Numbered from the stretch's first letter, positions 17,918-28,140 are shown. The stretch is DNA of 64,000 nt from Acidobacteriota bacterium (GCA_019242475.1 JAFAVK010000017.1:1-64000), one strand, 5' to 3'. The notes: generated from the letters alone by a model not told the origin. A program made the numbers and translations.

Positions 17918-18739
17918 ATGTCCGCAGTCATCCCCACAGACGAGACGCTGGTCATCGAGACGCCGGAGCGCGTGCCTTTGCACTTCGCTTTGGCCTCGAC
18001 GGGCAACCGCTTCCTGGCGTGCGCCTTCGACCACTTCCTGCAAGTGCTCGGCATCGGCCTCATCCTCCTGCTCGCCGGGTGGTGGCTCGGCGTCTCGGAC
18101 GTGGGGAGTTGGGCGCGGAACGCGCCGAAGTGGGTGCTGGCGCTGCTGCTCGTCGCGGTCTTCGCGCTGTGGTCGGGCTACTTCGTGCTGTTCGAGTGGT
18201 GGTGGTCGGGGCAGACGCCGGGCAAGCGCTGGCTGCGCCTGCGCGTCATCCGCGAGGACGGGCGCCCGGTCACCTTCTGGGAGGCCGCGGCCCGCAACCT
18301 CGTCCGCATCCTCGACATGGAGCCCGCCCCCTTCTACTCGGTCGGGCTCGTCTCGGTCTTCGTCAGCACGCGCGACCAGCGGCTGGGAGATTTGGTCGCC
18401 GGCACCGTGGTCGTGCGCGAGCGCGAGGCGCAGGCGCCGACCTTCGAACAGGTCTTCTCCGCGCCGACGGCCGACACGGCGCTGCGCCGCTCCTTCAAGC
18501 CCTTCCCCTTCCGCGCCGAACTTTCACAGCTCGCGGAGCCAGAGGTCGAGGTGGTCGAGGCGTTCCTCCGCCGCCGCTGGGAGATGGAGGAGATGCCCCG
18601 CCAGTGGATGGCCTGGCGCGTCGCCACGCCCCTGCTCCACAAGCTCCGCCCCGACTACGACCCCGCCGAGTTCACCTACGAAGGCTTCCTCGAAGAACTC
18701 CTCCACCGCTACCGCGCCGCGCACCGCTTCGAGCCGTGA
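17918..18739 (+). CDS. RDD family membrane protein
   Basis: 273 residues. The RDD domain (about 25-165) has STGNRFLACAFDHF with the Arg and Asp that name the family, two long hydrophobic helices (about 40-60 and 72-92), GQTPGKRWLRLRVIREDG and RDQRLGDLVAGTVVV. The C-terminal 100 residues are soluble, acidic and end EFTYEGFLEELLHRY. Function unknown; transport of ions or small solutes is proposed for some relatives. The start has no Shine-Dalgarno, since a hairpin ends 6 nt before it, and the stop TGA lies inside the next hairpin. Confidence 0.88.
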   Translation: MSAVIPTDETLVIETPERVPLHFALASTGNRFLACAFDHFLQVLGIGLILLLAGWWLGVSDVGSWARNAPKWVLALLLVAVFALWSGYFVLFEWWWSGQTPGKRWLRLRVIREDGRPVTFWEAAARNLVRILDMEPAPFYSVGLVSVFVSTRDQRLGDLVAGTVVVREREAQAPTFEQVFSAPTADTALRRSFKPFPFRAELSQLAEPEVEVVEAFLRRRWEMEEMPRQWMAWRVATPLLHKLRPDYDPAEFTYEGFLEELLHRYRAAHRFEP

Positions 18740-18804
18740 ACCGTAACCCGTGATAGGAAGAACCTGCCCTTTCTTGTCACGGTTCACGGCTTACGGTTCA
18801 CGGC
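18733..18804. repeat. heptamer hairpin, GTGAACC family, unequal arms
   Basis: Left arm 18733-18760 and right arm about 18771-18804. The right arm has one more CCGTGAA unit than the left, consistent with loss or gain of whole 7-bp units. The inner part (GTGACAAGAAAG on the complement) is shared with the copy at 2666-2747. The RDD stop codon (18737-18739) lies inside the left arm. Confidence 0.88.
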
Positions 18805-18874
18805 TTTTTCCGGTACACTGTCCGGTTACTTTCCCGTGCAGATTTTCGACTGTGGGACGCATCTAAGGAAGACT

Positions 18875-20056
<1,182 letters not shown>

Positions 20057-20080
20057 GAGTCGCTCGCTTAAATTTTCGCA

Positions 20081-20104
20081 GGGCGCTCAACTCCCCGAGC
20101 GCCC
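20081..20104 (+). terminator. possible terminator after the thiolase gene
   Basis: An 8-bp perfect stem (GGGCGCTC/GAGCGCCC) with an 8-nt loop begins 25 nt after the stop. There is no good T run after it, so a factor-independent terminator is only possible. The rest of 20057-20269 shows nothing beyond a weak ribosome site (GAGAGGAA) before the next gene. Confidence 0.4.
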
Positions 20105-20269
20105 GCCTTAACCTTCAACACAGTAGGGCGAACGCTTCCCACGCCTCTCCCGACGTGGAAACTCCCGGCTTCCGCCCGTTTAATTCCCGACTTTAATAAT
20201 TCGTCGTCGTCTTGCCCCGACCGCGGACGCCGACTTGCCCCTTTTGCTTTTTAAGAGAGGAACCTCGCA

Positions 20270-22138
20270 ATGGCCCACATGCTTTACCACAGAGAGTCTG
20301 CCGCGCCCGCGCGCCGCGGACTCTTCATGCTCGCACTCTTCGCCGTCATGGCCTTCGCCGGCGGCGCCGCGTCGGCGCAGACCCAGGGGTCGCCCGACCT
20401 CGTCATCAGCCAGGTCTACACGCGCGGCGGCGAGCCGGGCGCGACCTTCCGCAACGACTACGTCGAAGTCTTCAACCGCGGCAACGTGGCCGTGAACCTG
20501 ATGGACTACACCCTCCAGGTTCTCGTCATCGCCCCGGCCCAGCCCGGCTTCCCCGGCGGGCTCACGCCCGTCAACGTCCGTTTCACCTCGTCGAGCGGCA
20601 ACGTGCCGCTCGACCCGGGCAAGTACGTCCTCTACCAGTTCGGCAGCAGCGGCACGGGCGGCGCGGCGCTCCCCACGCCCGACAGCAACAACAGCACGCC
20701 CGTCAACCTCAACCTCCCGCCCGACGCCGGCCGCGTCGCGCTCATCAAAGGCATCCCGACGCACGCATACGCGCAGTACGGCTGCGCGCCCGGCATTGAT
20801 GCGGCGCTCGCGGACTTCGTCTCCTACGGCTCGGCCACCTGCGCCGAGGGCGGCGGGGTCTTGCCCGCGCCGACCGTGACGACCGCCCTGCTGCGCTTCG
20901 ACGACGGCTGCGGCGACACCGACAACAACATCTCAGACTTCGGGCCGCTCGCGCCCAACCCGCGCAACACCTCCTCGCCCGCGCGCCTGTGCAACCTGGC
21001 GGCCCCGGCCAGCACCTTCCAGTTCGAAGCGGCGGCGAACACCGTCGCCGAGAACTCGCGCTTCGCGGAAATCTTCGTCACGCGCACGGGCGACGCCTCG
21101 GGCGCGGCCTCCGTCCAGTATGCCACCGGCGACGAGACCGCCTCCGAGCGCAGCGACTACACGACCGCGCTCGACACCCTCAGCTTCGCCCCGGGCGAGA
21201 CGCGCAAGAGCTTCCGCGTCCTCATCACGGACGACGAGCGCGACGAGAACGACGAGACGCTGACCCTCTCGCTCAACTACCCGACGAACGGCGCGGGGCT
21301 CGGCGCGCGGCACATCTCGCGGCTGACCATCACGGACAACAACTTCCTCTTCCCGTTCAACCCCATCGACGACACCGACTTCTTCGTCACGCAGCACTAC
21401 GCGGACTTCCTCTCGCGCCAGCCCGACGTGGACGGCTTCCTCTTCTGGACGGGCGAGATCAAAGGGTGCGGCGCGGACGCGCAGTGTAAGGAGGTCAAGC
21501 GCGTGAACGTCTCGGCCGCCTTCTTCCTCTCGATTGAATTTCAGGAGACGGGCTTCTACGCCTACCGCGCTTACAAGGCGGCGTTCCCCGACAGCAGCTC
21601 GCGCCTGCGCGGCTTCCCGCTCTACCGCGAGCTCTGGCGCGACGCGCAACGCATCGGGCGCAACATCATCGTCGGGCAGGCGGGCTGGGAGGGGCAGCTC
21701 GCCACGAACAAGCGGACGTACGCGCTTGAGTTCGTCCAGCGCCCTGAGTTCTTCATCCGCTACCCGCAGTTCTTACGGCCCGACCAGTTCGTTGACAACC
21801 TCAACGCGAACGCCGGCAACCCACTCTCGCAGGCCGAGCGTGACCAGCAGGTGGCGAACCTGACCGCGTCGAACAACGCGGCCGGACGCGCCGCCGTGCT
21901 TGCCGCCGTCATCGACGACACGGACTTTAAGAACGCGGAGTTCAACCGCGCCTTCGTCCTCGCGGAGTACTTCGGCTACCTCAGGAGGAACCCGTTCGAC
22001 GCGCCCGACACAACGGACTTCAACGGCTATGACTTCTGGCTCGGCAAACTGAATCAATTCAACGGCAACTACATCCAGGCCGAGATGGTCAAGGCGTTCA
22101 TCTCGTCGGACGAATACCGCAACCGCTTCGCCCAGTAG
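20270..22138 (+). CDS. secreted lamin-tail / Calx-beta / DUF4214 protein, copy 1
   Basis: 622 residues. Signal peptide about 1-36 ending ASAQ. A lamin-tail domain (about 40-235) begins PDLVISQVYTRGGEPGATF and FRNDYVEVFNRGN; a Calx-beta domain (about 250-360) follows (FVTRTGDASGAASVQYATG, DDERDENDETLTLSL); a DUF4214 region fills the rest (FFVTQHYADFLSRQPDVDG, FLSIEFQETGFYAYRAY, ending in SSDEYRNRFAQ). A conserved pair of cysteines lies in CGADAQCKEVKR. Such proteins are exported and probably surface-bound; the ligand is unknown. It is followed by a close paralog. Confidence 0.88.
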   Translation: MAHMLYHRESAAPARRGLFMLALFAVMAFAGGAASAQTQGSPDLVISQVYTRGGEPGATFRNDYVEVFNRGNVAVNLMDYTLQVLVIAPAQPGFPGGLTPVNVRFTSSSGNVPLDPGKYVLYQFGSSGTGGAALPTPDSNNSTPVNLNLPPDAGRVALIKGIPTHAYAQYGCAPGIDAALADFVSYGSATCAEGGGVLPAPTVTTALLRFDDGCGDTDNNISDFGPLAPNPRNTSSPARLCNLAAPASTFQFEAAANTVAENSRFAEIFVTRTGDASGAASVQYATGDETASERSDYTTALDTLSFAPGETRKSFRVLITDDERDENDETLTLSLNYPTNGAGLGARHISRLTITDNNFLFPFNPIDDTDFFVTQHYADFLSRQPDVDGFLFWTGEIKGCGADAQCKEVKRVNVSAAFFLSIEFQETGFYAYRAYKAAFPDSSSRLRGFPLYRELWRDAQRIGRNIIVGQAGWEGQLATNKRTYALEFVQRPEFFIRYPQFLRPDQFVDNLNANAGNPLSQAERDQQVANLTASNNAAGRAAVLAAVIDDTDFKNAEFNRAFVLAEYFGYLRRNPFDAPDTTDFNGYDFWLGKLNQFNGNYIQAEMVKAFISSDEYRNRFAQ

Positions 22139-22148
22139 GACAGAAAAC

Positions 22149-22267
22149 AGTAAGCAGATGGCAGTAGGCAGTCGCTCCGCGTATTGATGTTGAATGGTTA
22201 ACCCAGAGTTTCGACCTTAAGTTTCTTCAACTGCCTACTGCCATCTGCCTACTGCCTACTGCCTACT
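22149..22267. repeat. heptamer hairpin, GTAGGCA family, long conserved loop
   Basis: Left arm 22149-22172, right arm 22231-22267 with one to two extra units. Loop begins CGCTCCGCG and contains GTTGAATGGTTAA, matching the copy at 7490 and, in the opposite orientation, the copy at 24232. It separates the two lamin-tail paralogs. Confidence 0.93.
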
Positions 22268-22345
22268 TCTCTTAGGGCACGCTCTTTGCCGTGTCAGCCT
22301 CACAGCAAAGGGGCTCCTTTGTATTCAGCTTTTCGGAGTCTAATC

Positions 22346-24226
22346 ATGTCTCATTCCCCCCGCGGCGCGGAGATTCGCCGCTCCAACTGGCGCAGGTTCG
22401 CTGCGCGCGTGACGGCCGTCACGGTTCTCGCCTTCCTCCTCTTCGCGCCGCACGAGACGGCGCGGGCGCAGACTTTGAACGGCTCGCCCAACCTCGTCAT
22501 CAGCCAAATCTACACGCGCGGCGGCGAGGCCGACGCCTCGTACCAGAACGACTTCGTCGAAATCTTCAACCGCGGCACCGAGCCCGCGGACATGAACAAC
22601 TACGCGCTCTACATCTCCACGACGAGCGGCTCCATCACCGCGGCGACCTCCATCAAGATCGTGTCGAGCCGCGGCATCGTCGTCCCGGCCGGGCGCTACC
22701 TGCTCTTCAAGCTCAAGGGCGACGGCGTCGGCGGCCAGCCGCTCCCCACGCCCGACTTCGACCTGAGCGCCCTGCCGGGGCCGGCGGTGGGCTTCAACCT
22801 CGGCGCCTCGGCCGGCCTCGTCGCGCTGCTCGCGCCCGACGGGTCTTTCCAGGGCTGCCCGACCGCGCAATCGACGGGCGTCGTTGACTACGTCGGCTAC
22901 GGCTCGAACGCGCCCTGCTACGAGGGGGGCGCCGGCCCCGCGCCAGCGCCGACGCTCGCGACCGACTCTTTGCAGCGCTTCGGCGGCGGCTGCACGGACA
23001 ACAACCTCAACGCGTCCGACCTCCGGCCGAGCCCCGTGCTCCCGCGCAACTCCGGCTGGGCGGCCGGCATCTGCGCCGCCTCGACGCCGACGAGCTTCTT
23101 CAACTTCGCCGCGCCGCAGTTCGACACGAACGAGGGCGCCGGCCGCGCCGGGATCGTCGTCACGCGCACGGGCGACCTCTCCGTGCCGGCCACGGTCGAA
23201 TACTCCATCGACGGCGGCACCGCCTCCGAGCGCGCCGACTACACGACCGCCGCCGGCCGCCTGCGCTTCGCCCCCGGCGAGTCGCAGAAGACCTTCGACC
23301 TCCTCCTCACAGACGACGCCACGCAGGAGCAGAACGAGACGGTCGGGCTGCTCATCTGGAAGCCCACGGGCGCCGGCGCCTCGATTGGGATACGCGACCG
23401 CGCGACGCTCGTCATCCACGACAACGACTTCGGCCCGTCCTCGTCGAACCCCGTTGACTCCTCTGCCTTCTTCGTCCGCCAGCACTACCACGACTTCCTC
23501 AACCGCGAGCCGGACGCGAGCGGGTTGGCCTTCTGGATCGACAACATCGAGAAGTGCGGCGCGGACGAACAGTGCCGCGAGGTCAAGCGCATCGACACCA
23601 GCGCGGCCTTCTTCCTCTCCATCGAGTTCCAGCGCACGGGCTTTCTCGCCTACAGACTTTACAAAGCCTCCCTGCCGGAGCAGGTCTACCGCCCGCGCTC
23701 GCTCCCGCGCTACCTTGAGTTCGTGCGCGACACGCAGGAGGTCGGCCGCAACGTCGTCGTCGGCCAGGCCGGTTGGGAGCAGACGCTCGAAGCGAACACG
23801 GCGCTGCTGCTCGAAGACTTCATCTCGCGCCCCGAGTTCGCGCTTCAATACCCGGAGTCGCTCACCCCGTTCGAGTACGTGGACAGGCTCAACGTGCAGG
23901 CCGGCTCGCCGCTCACGCCGGTCGAGCGCGACCAGCTCGCCGCGGGGATGCTGCTCGGCACCGAGACGCGCGCGTCCGTGCTGCGCAAGGTGGCCGAGAA
24001 CCCCGAGTTTACGCGCCGCGAGACGCTCCCGGCCTTCGTGCTGATGCAGTACTTCGGCTACCTGCGCCGCGCGCCGAACGATCCGCCCGACGCGGACTTC
24101 TCGGGGCTCGACTTCTGGCTCTCAAAGCTCGAAGAGTTCGGCGGCGACTACCGCCGCGCCGAGATGGTCAAGGCGTTTGTCTCATCAATCGAGTACCGCG
24201 CGCGCTTCTCGACGCCCGCGCCCTAG
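22346..24226 (+). CDS. secreted lamin-tail / Calx-beta / DUF4214 protein, copy 2
   Basis: 626 residues from ATG 22346, picked because GGAG lies 7 nt upstream; a longer open frame goes back to 22286. Same order as copy 1: signal peptide (about 1-42, ending ARAQ), lamin tail (PNLVISQIYTRGGEADASY), Calx-beta (VTRTGDLSVPATVEYSIDG), DUF4214 (FFVRQHYHDFLNREPDASG, ending FVSSIEYRARFSTPAP). CGADEQCREVKR keeps the two cysteines. The paralogs are clearly related throughout but diverged, so the duplication is not recent. The gene is flanked by GTAGGCA hairpins in opposite orientation. Confidence 0.88.
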   Translation: MSHSPRGAEIRRSNWRRFAARVTAVTVLAFLLFAPHETARAQTLNGSPNLVISQIYTRGGEADASYQNDFVEIFNRGTEPADMNNYALYISTTSGSITAATSIKIVSSRGIVVPAGRYLLFKLKGDGVGGQPLPTPDFDLSALPGPAVGFNLGASAGLVALLAPDGSFQGCPTAQSTGVVDYVGYGSNAPCYEGGAGPAPAPTLATDSLQRFGGGCTDNNLNASDLRPSPVLPRNSGWAAGICAASTPTSFFNFAAPQFDTNEGAGRAGIVVTRTGDLSVPATVEYSIDGGTASERADYTTAAGRLRFAPGESQKTFDLLLTDDATQEQNETVGLLIWKPTGAGASIGIRDRATLVIHDNDFGPSSSNPVDSSAFFVRQHYHDFLNREPDASGLAFWIDNIEKCGADEQCREVKRIDTSAAFFLSIEFQRTGFLAYRLYKASLPEQVYRPRSLPRYLEFVRDTQEVGRNVVVGQAGWEQTLEANTALLLEDFISRPEFALQYPESLTPFEYVDRLNVQAGSPLTPVERDQLAAGMLLGTETRASVLRKVAENPEFTRRETLPAFVLMQYFGYLRRAPNDPPDADFSGLDFWLSKLEEFGGDYRRAEMVKAFVSSIEYRARFSTPAP

Positions 24227-24231
24227 AACGA

Positions 24232-24325
24232 AGTGGGCAGTAGGCAGTTGAAAACCCCGCCGCCAAAGATTGTGAGTCAACCTTTCAACTTCCGAAGCGC
24301 GGAGCGACTGCCTACTGCCTACTTT
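24232..24325. repeat. heptamer hairpin, GTAGGCA family, inverted relative to the 22149 copy
   Basis: Arms 24232-24249 and 24307-24323. On the complement it reads GTAGGCAGTCGCTCCGCG, 8 nt, GTTGAAAGGTTGA, which is the same core as at 7490 and 22149. It starts 6 nt after the stop of the second lamin-tail gene. Confidence 0.9.
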
Positions 24326-24370
24326 TGATTCCCCCTGCTGGCATAATATTTGTTGCCTCGGAACACGAAG

Positions 24371-24512
24371 GGATGCGGCCGCCGGTCGGGTGGCGGCAGG
24401 GCGTGAGGGAGACGTGTGAAACCCTTTCGCCGTCTTCTAGTTAAGCCAGAGAATCTTTGAAAGCTCACGCACCGGGGTCGGAAGGGGCGGCCGCCCGCAT
24501 CCGATTTTTTGG
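24371..24512 (+). ncRNA. candidate structured RNA: nested helices around a three-way junction, ending in a T run
   Basis: Outer helix GGATGCGG (24371-24378) / CCGCATCC (24495-24502); next helix GCGTGAG (24401-24407) / CTCACGC (24464-24470); inside it AGACG/CGTCT (24410-24414 / 24431-24435) and a short CAGAG/CTTTG hairpin (about 24447-24459). A T6 run follows at 24505-24510. It lies in the 500-nt gap before an Oar-like receptor. It may be a leader with an attenuator or a small RNA. No B12 box or other known riboswitch core was recognised. Confidence 0.4.
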
Positions 24513-24600
24513 ACTTTTCGATTCAAGTTTTCGGACGGCAAAAAAATTCGCGTTCAGTCCGCTGTAACAGCCGCGAAAACCGCCCCCTGTAAAGTGCGAG

Positions 24601-24725
24601 TTTCGATTCTCTTTCTAGCCATCTTTCAATCAAACAAGGTCGGGCGACGCTCGGGAAGACGTTCGGAAAGAACGGAGCCCTTGTCTCGAACCGCCTCAAC
24701 CAGTTAAGCAGGAGAAGGAAGGTAT
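24601..24725 (+). promoter_or_regulatory. conserved 5' leader of the first Oar-like receptor
   Basis: About 125 nt ending at the start codon align with 28204-28328 before the second receptor. Shared blocks include CTCTTTCTAGCCATCTTTCA, GCCCTTG..CGAACC, CAACCAG.TAAGCA and the ribosome site GGAGAAGGAAGG. Just upstream, TAAAGT stands where the other copy has TATGAT, suggesting a -10 box and a transcribed leader. Confidence 0.7.
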
Positions 24726-27700
24726 ATGCCGAATAATCCCCTCCGCAAGGCCGCCTCCGCGCTGGCCTTGCTCTTTTTGTGTCTCGTGACGGCGGCGCCC
24801 GTCGCGTGGGCGCAGTCCACGACCCAGGGCGCCATCGGCGGCACGGTCAAAGACCCGCAGGGCGCGGTCGTCGCGAACGCCGCGGTCACCGCCAAGAACG
24901 AGGAGACGAACAAAGAGGTCTCCGCCACGACCGACAGCGAAGGGCGCTTCCGCGTCGTGCAGCTCGACCCGGGCAACTACTCCGTCACGATCAACGCCTC
25001 GGGCTTCGCCGCCTTCACGCAGCAGAAGGTGGTCGTCGAGATCGGGCGCGTCACGCCGCTCGACATCGGCCTCGCCATCGGCGGCGCGCAGGAGACCGTC
25101 CAGGTGACGAGCGAGGCGCCCGTCATCAACACCGAGCAGCAGGACTTCGCGACGAACATCAACCAGACCTCGATCAACAACCTTCCGACCAACGGCCGCA
25201 GGTGGTCGAACCTCGCCATCCTGACGCCGGGCACCACCCCCGACGGCACCTTCGGCCTGATCAGCTTCCGCGGCATCTCGGGGCTGCTCAACAACAACAC
25301 GGTGGACGGCGGCGACAACAACCAGGCCTTCTTCTCCGAGGAGCGCGGGCGCACCCGCATCGGCTACTCGATCAGCCAGGCCGCGATCCGCGAGTTCCAG
25401 GTCAACACCTCGAACTACTCGGCCGAGTACGGCCGCTCGGCCGGCGGCGTGATTAACGCCGTGACCAAGTCCGGCACCAACGAGTTCCACGGCCAGGGCT
25501 TCATCTTCGACCGCAACAACAAGTGGGGCGCGCGCAACCCGCTCAGCACCATCAACCAGAACATCAACGGCGTCTTCACGCCCGTCGGCTACAAGGCGAA
25601 GGACGTGCGCTACCAGTTCGGCGGCGCGGTCGGCGGCCCGATTGTGAAGGACAGGGCCTTCTTCTACTTCACCTACGACCAGCAGAAGCGCAACTTCCCC
25701 GGCATCGCCCGGTTCATCAACTCCGGCTACCTGAGCACCGCGAACGTGTGCACTTCGGCGGGCGCCCCCGGCTGCACTGCCAATTTGTTCGCGGCGTCAC
25801 TGCTGAATCCGGCGCGCGGTCTGACGCAAGACCAGATCACCTCGTCGCTGAACTTCATCAACAGCCTGACCGGCGAGGTGCCGCGCAAGGGCGACCAGAA
25901 GCTCTTCCTGCCGAAGCTCGACTGGAACCTCAACTCCAAGAACACGCTGACGGCGACCTACAACCGCCTGCGCTGGGCCTCGCCCGCGGGCGTCCAGACG
26001 GGGGCGACCGTCACGCGCGACCGCGCCGGCTTCGGCAACGACTTCGTCACCTCCGACTCGGTCAACCTGCGCCTGACCTCGACGCTCTCGAACCGGCTGC
26101 TCAACGAGGGCCGCTTCCTCTGGTCGCACGAGCTGGACTCGCAGTTCGCCCAGCCGCCCCTGCCGGGCGAGCCGACGACCGCGAACGGGAACTCGCCCCA
26201 GGTCACCCTCACCAACGGCATCACCTTCGGCAAGGCGACCTCTTTAGACCGCGCGGCGCTGCCCGACGAGAAGCGCTACCAGATCGCCGACACCATGACC
26301 CTCACCAGCGGCAACCACACGTTCAAGTGGGGCATGGACATCAGCCACGTCCGCGACATCGACGACAACCTCTTCACCGGCGCCGGCTCCTACACCTACT
26401 CCAACATCAACGACTTCATCGTCGATTACGTGAACTTCACGACGGGCGGGTCGCTGCGGGCGGCGGGCCGGACGTGCTCCACCCAGTCGAGCCCGGCCTC
26501 GAACACGCGCCTCGCGGGCAAGTGCTACACCAGCAACTTCTCGCAGGGCTTCGGGCCGTCGCGCTTCGCGCTATCGACCACCGACTTCGCCTTCTTCGGG
26601 CAGGACGACTGGCACGCCACGCCGCGCCTGACCCTCAACCTCGGCCTGCGCTGGGAGTACGAGAAGTTCCCGCAGCCCTTCCTGGTCAACCCCGCCATCC
26701 CGCAGACGGCGAACCGCCCGAGCGACAAGAACAACTTCGGCCCGCGCCTCGGCTTCGCGTGGAACGTCACGGGCGACGCCCGGACTTCCCTGCGCGGCGG
26801 CTACGGCATCTACTACGGCCGCGTCATCGGCTCGACCATCATCAACTCGCTGATTAACACGGGCCTCTCGACCGGCCAGGTCGTCGCCTCGGTGAACCCC
26901 GCGAGCACCCCGGTGACGACCGCCGGCAACGCGACCGCGCCGATCTTCCCGAACCTCCTGCCCTCCGCGCCCTCGGGCACGGCGTCGGTCAACTACTTCG
27001 CGGACGACTTCCAGAACCCGCTGATCCACCAGGGCGACCTCGTCTTCGAGCGCCAGGTCACGCGCAACACGGTCGTCTCCGTCTCCTACCTCTTCAGCTT
27101 CGGGAAGAACCTCCCGACCTTCATCGACGTGAACCTGAGCGCGCCGACGACCACGCGGAGCGTCAACATCGTGGACGGCCCCTTCGCCGGCCAGACCTGG
27201 ACGTTCCCCTACTACCTCGGGAGCGCGCGGCCGAACCCGAGCTACGGCTTCATCGACCAGATCAGCAGCGTCGTCGAGTCCAAGTACCACGCGCTCGTCT
27301 TGCAGGCGAACCGCCGCCTGACCAACGGGCTCCAGTTCCAGACCAGCTACACCCTCTCGCGGGCGTCGGACAACGGGCAGAACTCGACGACCTTCACGCC
27401 CGGCTTCTCCGGCCCCTTCGACCCCTTCAACCTGCAAGGCGAGAAGGGCTACTCGGCCTTCGACCGGCGGCACAAGTTCGTCGTGAGCGCCGTCTACAAC
27501 ACCGAGTTCGCCAGCCTGAAGGACAACAAGGTCGGGCGCGCCATCCTCAACGGCTGGACGATCGCGCCGATCTTCAACGCCTTCTCCGGGGCGCGCTACA
27601 CCGGGAACACCTCGGGCTCTAGCGTCAGCAGCGTCTTCGGCTTCAGCCAGGCCGGCGGCGTCAACGGCTCGAACGGCTCGCTCCGCTTCGGCCTCGTGCC

Positions 27701-27980
27701 GCCCAACTTCTTCAAGCAGCCGAGCATCTGGTACACCGACCTGCGCATCTCGCGCCGCTTCAACGTGACGGAGAAGACGAGGCTGGAGCTTCTGGCCGAG
27801 GGCTTCAACATCTTCAACCGCACGCAGGTCACGGCCGTCAACCCCACGATCTACAACATCTCGACCTCGGGCTCGAGCGTGATCGCGACCTACAACCCGT
27901 TGTTCGGCACCGCGACCGGCGCCGACGGCTTCTTCTTCCGCGAGCGGCAGGTTCAGCTCGCCGCGCGCTTCGAATTCTAA
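24726..27980 (+). CDS. Oar-like TonB-dependent outer-membrane receptor, copy 1
   Basis: 1084 residues. Signal peptide about 1-30 (ending AWAQS); a carboxypeptidase-regulatory beta-sandwich (about 34-120: GAIGGTVKDPQGAVVANAAV); a plug-like domain (about 125-245) with INNLPTNGRRWSNLAIL and YSAEYGRSAGGVINAVTKSG; then a long beta-barrel ending in the aromatic terminus VQLAARFEF required for outer-membrane insertion. This architecture is strongly expanded in Acidobacteriota and is thought to take up large organic ligands; the actual substrate is unknown. A strong terminator follows at 28007. The signal peptide (NPLRKAASALALL) is nearly the same as in copy 2. Confidence 0.92.
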   Translation: MPNNPLRKAASALALLFLCLVTAAPVAWAQSTTQGAIGGTVKDPQGAVVANAAVTAKNEETNKEVSATTDSEGRFRVVQLDPGNYSVTINASGFAAFTQQKVVVEIGRVTPLDIGLAIGGAQETVQVTSEAPVINTEQQDFATNINQTSINNLPTNGRRWSNLAILTPGTTPDGTFGLISFRGISGLLNNNTVDGGDNNQAFFSEERGRTRIGYSISQAAIREFQVNTSNYSAEYGRSAGGVINAVTKSGTNEFHGQGFIFDRNNKWGARNPLSTINQNINGVFTPVGYKAKDVRYQFGGAVGGPIVKDRAFFYFTYDQQKRNFPGIARFINSGYLSTANVCTSAGAPGCTANLFAASLLNPARGLTQDQITSSLNFINSLTGEVPRKGDQKLFLPKLDWNLNSKNTLTATYNRLRWASPAGVQTGATVTRDRAGFGNDFVTSDSVNLRLTSTLSNRLLNEGRFLWSHELDSQFAQPPLPGEPTTANGNSPQVTLTNGITFGKATSLDRAALPDEKRYQIADTMTLTSGNHTFKWGMDISHVRDIDDNLFTGAGSYTYSNINDFIVDYVNFTTGGSLRAAGRTCSTQSSPASNTRLAGKCYTSNFSQGFGPSRFALSTTDFAFFGQDDWHATPRLTLNLGLRWEYEKFPQPFLVNPAIPQTANRPSDKNNFGPRLGFAWNVTGDARTSLRGGYGIYYGRVIGSTIINSLINTGLSTGQVVASVNPASTPVTTAGNATAPIFPNLLPSAPSGTASVNYFADDFQNPLIHQGDLVFERQVTRNTVVSVSYLFSFGKNLPTFIDVNLSAPTTTRSVNIVDGPFAGQTWTFPYYLGSARPNPSYGFIDQISSVVESKYHALVLQANRRLTNGLQFQTSYTLSRASDNGQNSTTFTPGFSGPFDPFNLQGEKGYSAFDRRHKFVVSAVYNTEFASLKDNKVGRAILNGWTIAPIFNAFSGARYTGNTSGSSVSSVFGFSQAGGVNGSNGSLRFGLVPPNFFKQPSIWYTDLRISRRFNVTEKTRLELLAEGFNIFNRTQVTAVNPTIYNISTSGSSVIATYNPLFGTATGADGFFFRERQVQLAARFEF

Positions 27981-28006
27981 GACTCGCTCGCAGCAGAGAG
28001 CCTTCC

Positions 28007-28046
28007 GGGGCGCGCACTCTCAAGGGGTTGCGCGCCCCTTTTCTTT
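28007..28046 (+). terminator. rho-independent terminator after the first Oar-like receptor
   Basis: Perfect 10-bp stem GGGGCGCGCA (28007-28016) / TGCGCGCCCC (28029-28038), 12-nt loop, then TTTTCTTT. It starts 27 nt after the stop codon. Confidence 0.9.
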
Positions 28047-28108
28047 GCACGAAACGGGCGGCCTTCGACACGACCCCCGGCCGCACCGCCCCCGCCCGGG
28101 CCGGGCCG

Positions 28109-28140
28109 ACACTTCGGCCTTGCGCGGGCGGCCGAAGTGT
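28109..28140. other. hairpin in the gap between the two receptors
   Basis: The gap 27981-28328 holds the terminator, this 11-bp perfect inverted repeat (ACACTTCGGCC / GGCCGAAGTGT, 10-nt loop), a possible -10 box TATGAT at 28194-28199 and the conserved leader. The hairpin could be an operator or a second, T-poor stop; nothing decides between them. Confidence 0.5.

Noticed and set aside
24371-24512. Cobalamin riboswitch before a TonB-dependent receptor
   Set aside because: The context fits, but the B12 box and the conserved core could not be found; kept only as an unnamed structured RNA.
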